A program made the translations under genes and the position numbers. A DNA stretch of 7,824 bases from Chryseobacterium sp. (lineage in GTDB: Bacteria; Bacteroidota; Bacteroidia; Flavobacteriales; Weeksellaceae). A model generated the notes under the pieces. That model saw nothing but the letters and a program-made list of their open reading frames with translations, did no database searches and was not told the DNA's origin. This document shows, in pieces, positions 6,035 to 7,824 of this stretch. The stretch spans positions 1 through 7,824 of the forward strand of contig RDDY01000039.1 of NCBI GenBank assembly GCA_003852805.1. The letters are read 5' to 3'. How positions within the stretch are numbered: position 1 is the stretch's first letter; every line of letters starts with the position of its first letter.

Positions 6035-6466
6035 TTAGTCCCAATCCTCGGCTACAAACTCCATACGCTTGCCGTTGCCGGTAAGTACCAGTTTGTGTCC
6101 TTCTATTTTATACTGCGTCATTTCGGGCAGATCTTTGCCAAAGTCTCCTTCTACATCCATCTTATCGGCGCAGAACATCATGGTAGAACCTACTTGACCG
6201 ATGTTTATCTTGCCTGCCGACGGAGATTTCATGGTAAAAAACATGCGGTTGCAGCCCGCGTAGGCGCTGTATTGGTCGCCGTTTCTCTTGGTTAAATCTA
6301 TATACGCATTGCGATCCGTCAAAGTTTGCTTAGAATAATCTTTGTACGAAACCAGCATCCACTTGCGGGCGAGTTGCTGAGAATTGGCCGTCGCTTTGTT
6401 GGCGCAAGAGGTAAACAGCACCGCTGCAAATAAGGCGAAAGCTGCGGTCAACAGAAATTTCTTCAT
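6035..6466 (-). CDS. META domain-containing lipoprotein (HslJ-like)
   Basis: The 143-residue protein starts with a clear lipoprotein signal, MKKFLLTAAFALFAAVLFTSC, with Cys21 as the predicted lipidation site. The mature part is a single META domain: RKWMLVSY (34-41), YAGCNRMFF (69-77), KINIGQVGSTMMFC (86-99), DLPEMTQYKIEGHKLVLT (112-129) and RMEFV. Cys72 and Cys99 sit at the places where META domains often carry a paired cysteine. E. coli HslJ of this family is an outer-membrane lipoprotein linked to novobiocin resistance; most members have no known role, so function here is open. It ends 45 bases before the hflX start on the same strand and is divergent from the S46 peptidase gene. No convincing -7 box is seen upstream; a TTTG followed 20 bases later by TAAAAAAT is the best, poor candidate. 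Confidence 0.9.
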   Translation of the reverse strand: MKKFLLTAAFALFAAVLFTSCANKATANSQQLARKWMLVSYKDYSKQTLTDRNAYIDLTKRNGDQYSAYAGCNRMFFTMKSPSAGKINIGQVGSTMMFCADKMDVEGDFGKDLPEMTQYKIEGHKLVLTGNGKRMEFVAEDWD

Positions 6467-6541
6467 GATGGTTTATTTTTTAGTTAATGAAGCCTCGTAA
6501 AACAAATTGCATTCCAACAGCGGCATAACCCCGACCTGTCT

Positions 6542-6572
6542 TTTGTTGCGGGCGCAAATATGATTAAATTAG
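6542..6572 (+). promoter_or_regulatory. Promoter of the S46 peptidase gene
   Basis: TTTG at 6542-6545 is followed after 19 bases by TAAATTAG at 6565-6572, one mismatch from TANNTTTG. This is the only place in the window where both the -33 and -7 elements occur at the expected spacing. The ATG is 18 bases further on. A competing -7 candidate, TAAATTTA, is at 6578-6585. Confidence 0.45.
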
Positions 6573-6590
6573 CGCTTTAAATTTACATCA

Positions 6591-7824
6591 ATGAAAAAAC
6601 TGTTTCTATTATTCGTCTTTGCGCTGAGCTTTGTCCCGGCAAAGGCAGACGAAGGAATGTGGCTGATGATGCTGATCAAAAGGCTGAATCAGGTAGACAT
6701 GCAAAAAGAGGGTCTGCACCTGACGGCAGAGGAAATCTATTCGGTAAACAACAGCAGCCTGAAAGACGCCATCGTGAGTTTCGGCGGTTTCTGTACCGGT
6801 GAGATTGTCTCTCCCCAAGGTTTGATTTTCACCAACCACCACTGCGGCTACGGCGCCATTGCCGCCGCCTCCACACCGGAAAAAGATTATCTGAAAAACG
6901 GTTTCTGGGCGGCCAACAAAGGTCAAGAGATCAATTCCAAAGATCTCTTCGTCCGTTTTTTGGTCAGAATGGATGATGCCACGCAGCGCATCAACAGCAA
7001 GCTGAACAACAAGATGACGGCCGAACAGCGCAAAGCTGTGATCGATGCCGAGACCAAAGCCATCCAAGCCGAGAACAGTGAGAACGGAAAGTACACGGTG
7101 GTTGTGCGCGATTTCTTCAACGGAAACGAGTTCTATTACTTCGTTTACCAAGATTACAAAGACATCCGCCTGGTGGGCACGCCGCCGTCGTCCATCGGTA
7201 AATTTGGTGGCGATACCGACAACTGGGAATGGCCGCGCCATACGGGAGATTTCTCCATTTTCCGGGTTTATGCAGATAAAAACGGCAACCCTGCGGAGTA
7301 CAGCGCTGCCAATGTGCCGCTGAAGCCGAAGCATCACCTGCCGGTTTCTCTGAAAGGTTATGAACCGAACGACTTTGCCATGATCGTCGGCTATCCGGGA
7401 AGAACCAACCGTTATTTGACATCTTACGGCATCGCACAGTTGATCAATAAAGATTATCCGGCTTGGGTAGACGCATCCAAAATGGTGATGGACGTGATGA
7501 AAAAGCACATGGACCAAAAGAAAACCACTCAGCTGAGCTATGCGTCCGCTTATGCTTCTGTAGCCAACTATTGGAAGAACAGACAAGGTACCATTGATGC
7601 GGTTATTGAAAACGGTACCATTGCCGACAAGCAAAAAGAAGAAGTGATTTTCCGCGCGTGGGCTTTGCAGCCGGAAAATGCCGCAACCTACGGAAATGTT
7701 CTTAACGAAATCGATCAATACTACAAGCAAGTATCTGATCGTAATGTAGAGCGCAATTACGGATCTCTGTTGCAGCGCAATGCCAAGTACATCGGTATGG
7801 CGTACCAGCTGGGCTCTCTGTTCA
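6591..7824 (+). CDS. S46 family dipeptidyl-peptidase (DPP7/DPP11 type), 3' partial
   Basis: The frame opens at ATG 6591 and stays open to the right edge, giving about 411 residues of a family usually near 710-720. The N-terminus is a signal peptide (MKKLFLLFVFALSFVPAKA, cut before DEGMW), so the enzyme is exported, most likely to the periplasm. It keeps two of the three S46 catalytic residues: His84 in TNHHCGYGA (82-90) and Asp220 in PRHTGDF (215-221). Their 136-residue spacing is the same as in Porphyromonas DPP7. NWEW (211-214) holds the Asn-Trp pair that binds the substrate amino end. S46 enzymes release dipeptides from the N-terminus of peptides, feeding peptide-using bacteria. The catalytic Ser and the residue that separates acidic (DPP11) from hydrophobic (DPP7) specificity lie beyond the window, so the subtype is open. 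Confidence 0.95.
   Translation, partial: MKKLFLLFVFALSFVPAKADEGMWLMMLIKRLNQVDMQKEGLHLTAEEIYSVNNSSLKDAIVSFGGFCTGEIVSPQGLIFTNHHCGYGAIAAASTPEKDYLKNGFWAANKGQEINSKDLFVRFLVRMDDATQRINSKLNNKMTAEQRKAVIDAETKAIQAENSENGKYTVVVRDFFNGNEFYYFVYQDYKDIRLVGTPPSSIGKFGGDTDNWEWPRHTGDFSIFRVYADKNGNPAEYSAANVPLKPKHHLPVSLKGYEPNDFAMIVGYPGRTNRYLTSYGIAQLINKDYPAWVDASKMVMDVMKKHMDQKKTTQLSYASAYASVANYWKNRQGTIDAVIENGTIADKQKEEVIFRAWALQPENAATYGNVLNEIDQYYKQVSDRNVERNYGSLLQRNAKYIGMAYQLGSLF

Noticed and set aside
6609..7730. A 373-codon open frame on the minus strand
   Set aside because: It lies wholly antisense to the S46 peptidase, whose motifs and signal peptide are unmistakable. The translated product is low in recognisable motifs and looks like a codon-bias shadow.
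1..7824. CRISPR array, insertion sequence, tRNA/rRNA gene, defence or toxin-antitoxin system
   Set aside because: No spaced repeats, transposase, tRNA-like fold or recognisable defence gene is visible; the genes found are common flavobacterial chromosomal genes.

Overview
The window reads as chromosomal DNA from a member of the Bacteroidota, most likely a flavobacterium of the Weeksellaceae (Chryseobacterium-like) type. Four things point there: a DUF3078 outer-membrane-type protein, an S46 dipeptidyl-peptidase and a group III truncated haemoglobin with the sequence flavour of that phylum; several promoters with the Bacteroidota -7 box TANNTTTG; an almost complete lack of Shine-Dalgarno sequences; and an intergenic structured element that resembles the Flavo-1 RNA motif. 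Hand counts give about 50% GC in sampled gene segments, which is high for that family, so I do not name a genus.

Layout from left to right. At 1-440 is the 3' part of a small lipoprotein of unknown function. At 549-1655, on the minus strand, is a DUF3078 protein. It shares a divergent promoter region (1656-1787) with a rhomboid intramembrane protease (1788-2555). The rhomboid gene is followed at short distance by dprA (2600-3703), which meets a YkgJ-type cysteine-cluster protein (3707-4195, minus) tail to tail with only 3 bases between the stop codons. The 173-base gap 4196-4368 separates the divergent ykgJ-like gene and a group III truncated haemoglobin (4369-4761). In it lies a strongly structured element of about 86 bases framed by an 11-bp inverted repeat that contains the two -7 boxes. 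The haemoglobin gene runs into hflX (4775-5989, minus) across a hairpin terminator whose loop contains part of the hflX stop codon. Upstream of hflX, on the same strand, is a META-domain (HslJ-like) lipoprotein (6035-6466). A divergent region (6467-6590) then leads to an S46 dipeptidyl-peptidase, cut by the right edge of the window at about 411 residues.

The genes are mostly independent housekeeping, envelope and stress functions rather than one pathway: natural transformation (dprA), ribosome rescue or stress GTPase (hflX), NO/O2 haem chemistry (haemoglobin), membrane proteolysis (rhomboid), envelope lipoproteins and periplasmic peptide degradation (S46). Only rhomboid-dprA and META-hflX look like possible two-gene operons. 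I found no mobile element, CRISPR array, defence system or biosynthetic cluster. The most interesting non-coding material is the Flavo-1-like element between the ykgJ-like gene and the haemoglobin, and the near-leaderless spacing of -7 boxes and start codons.
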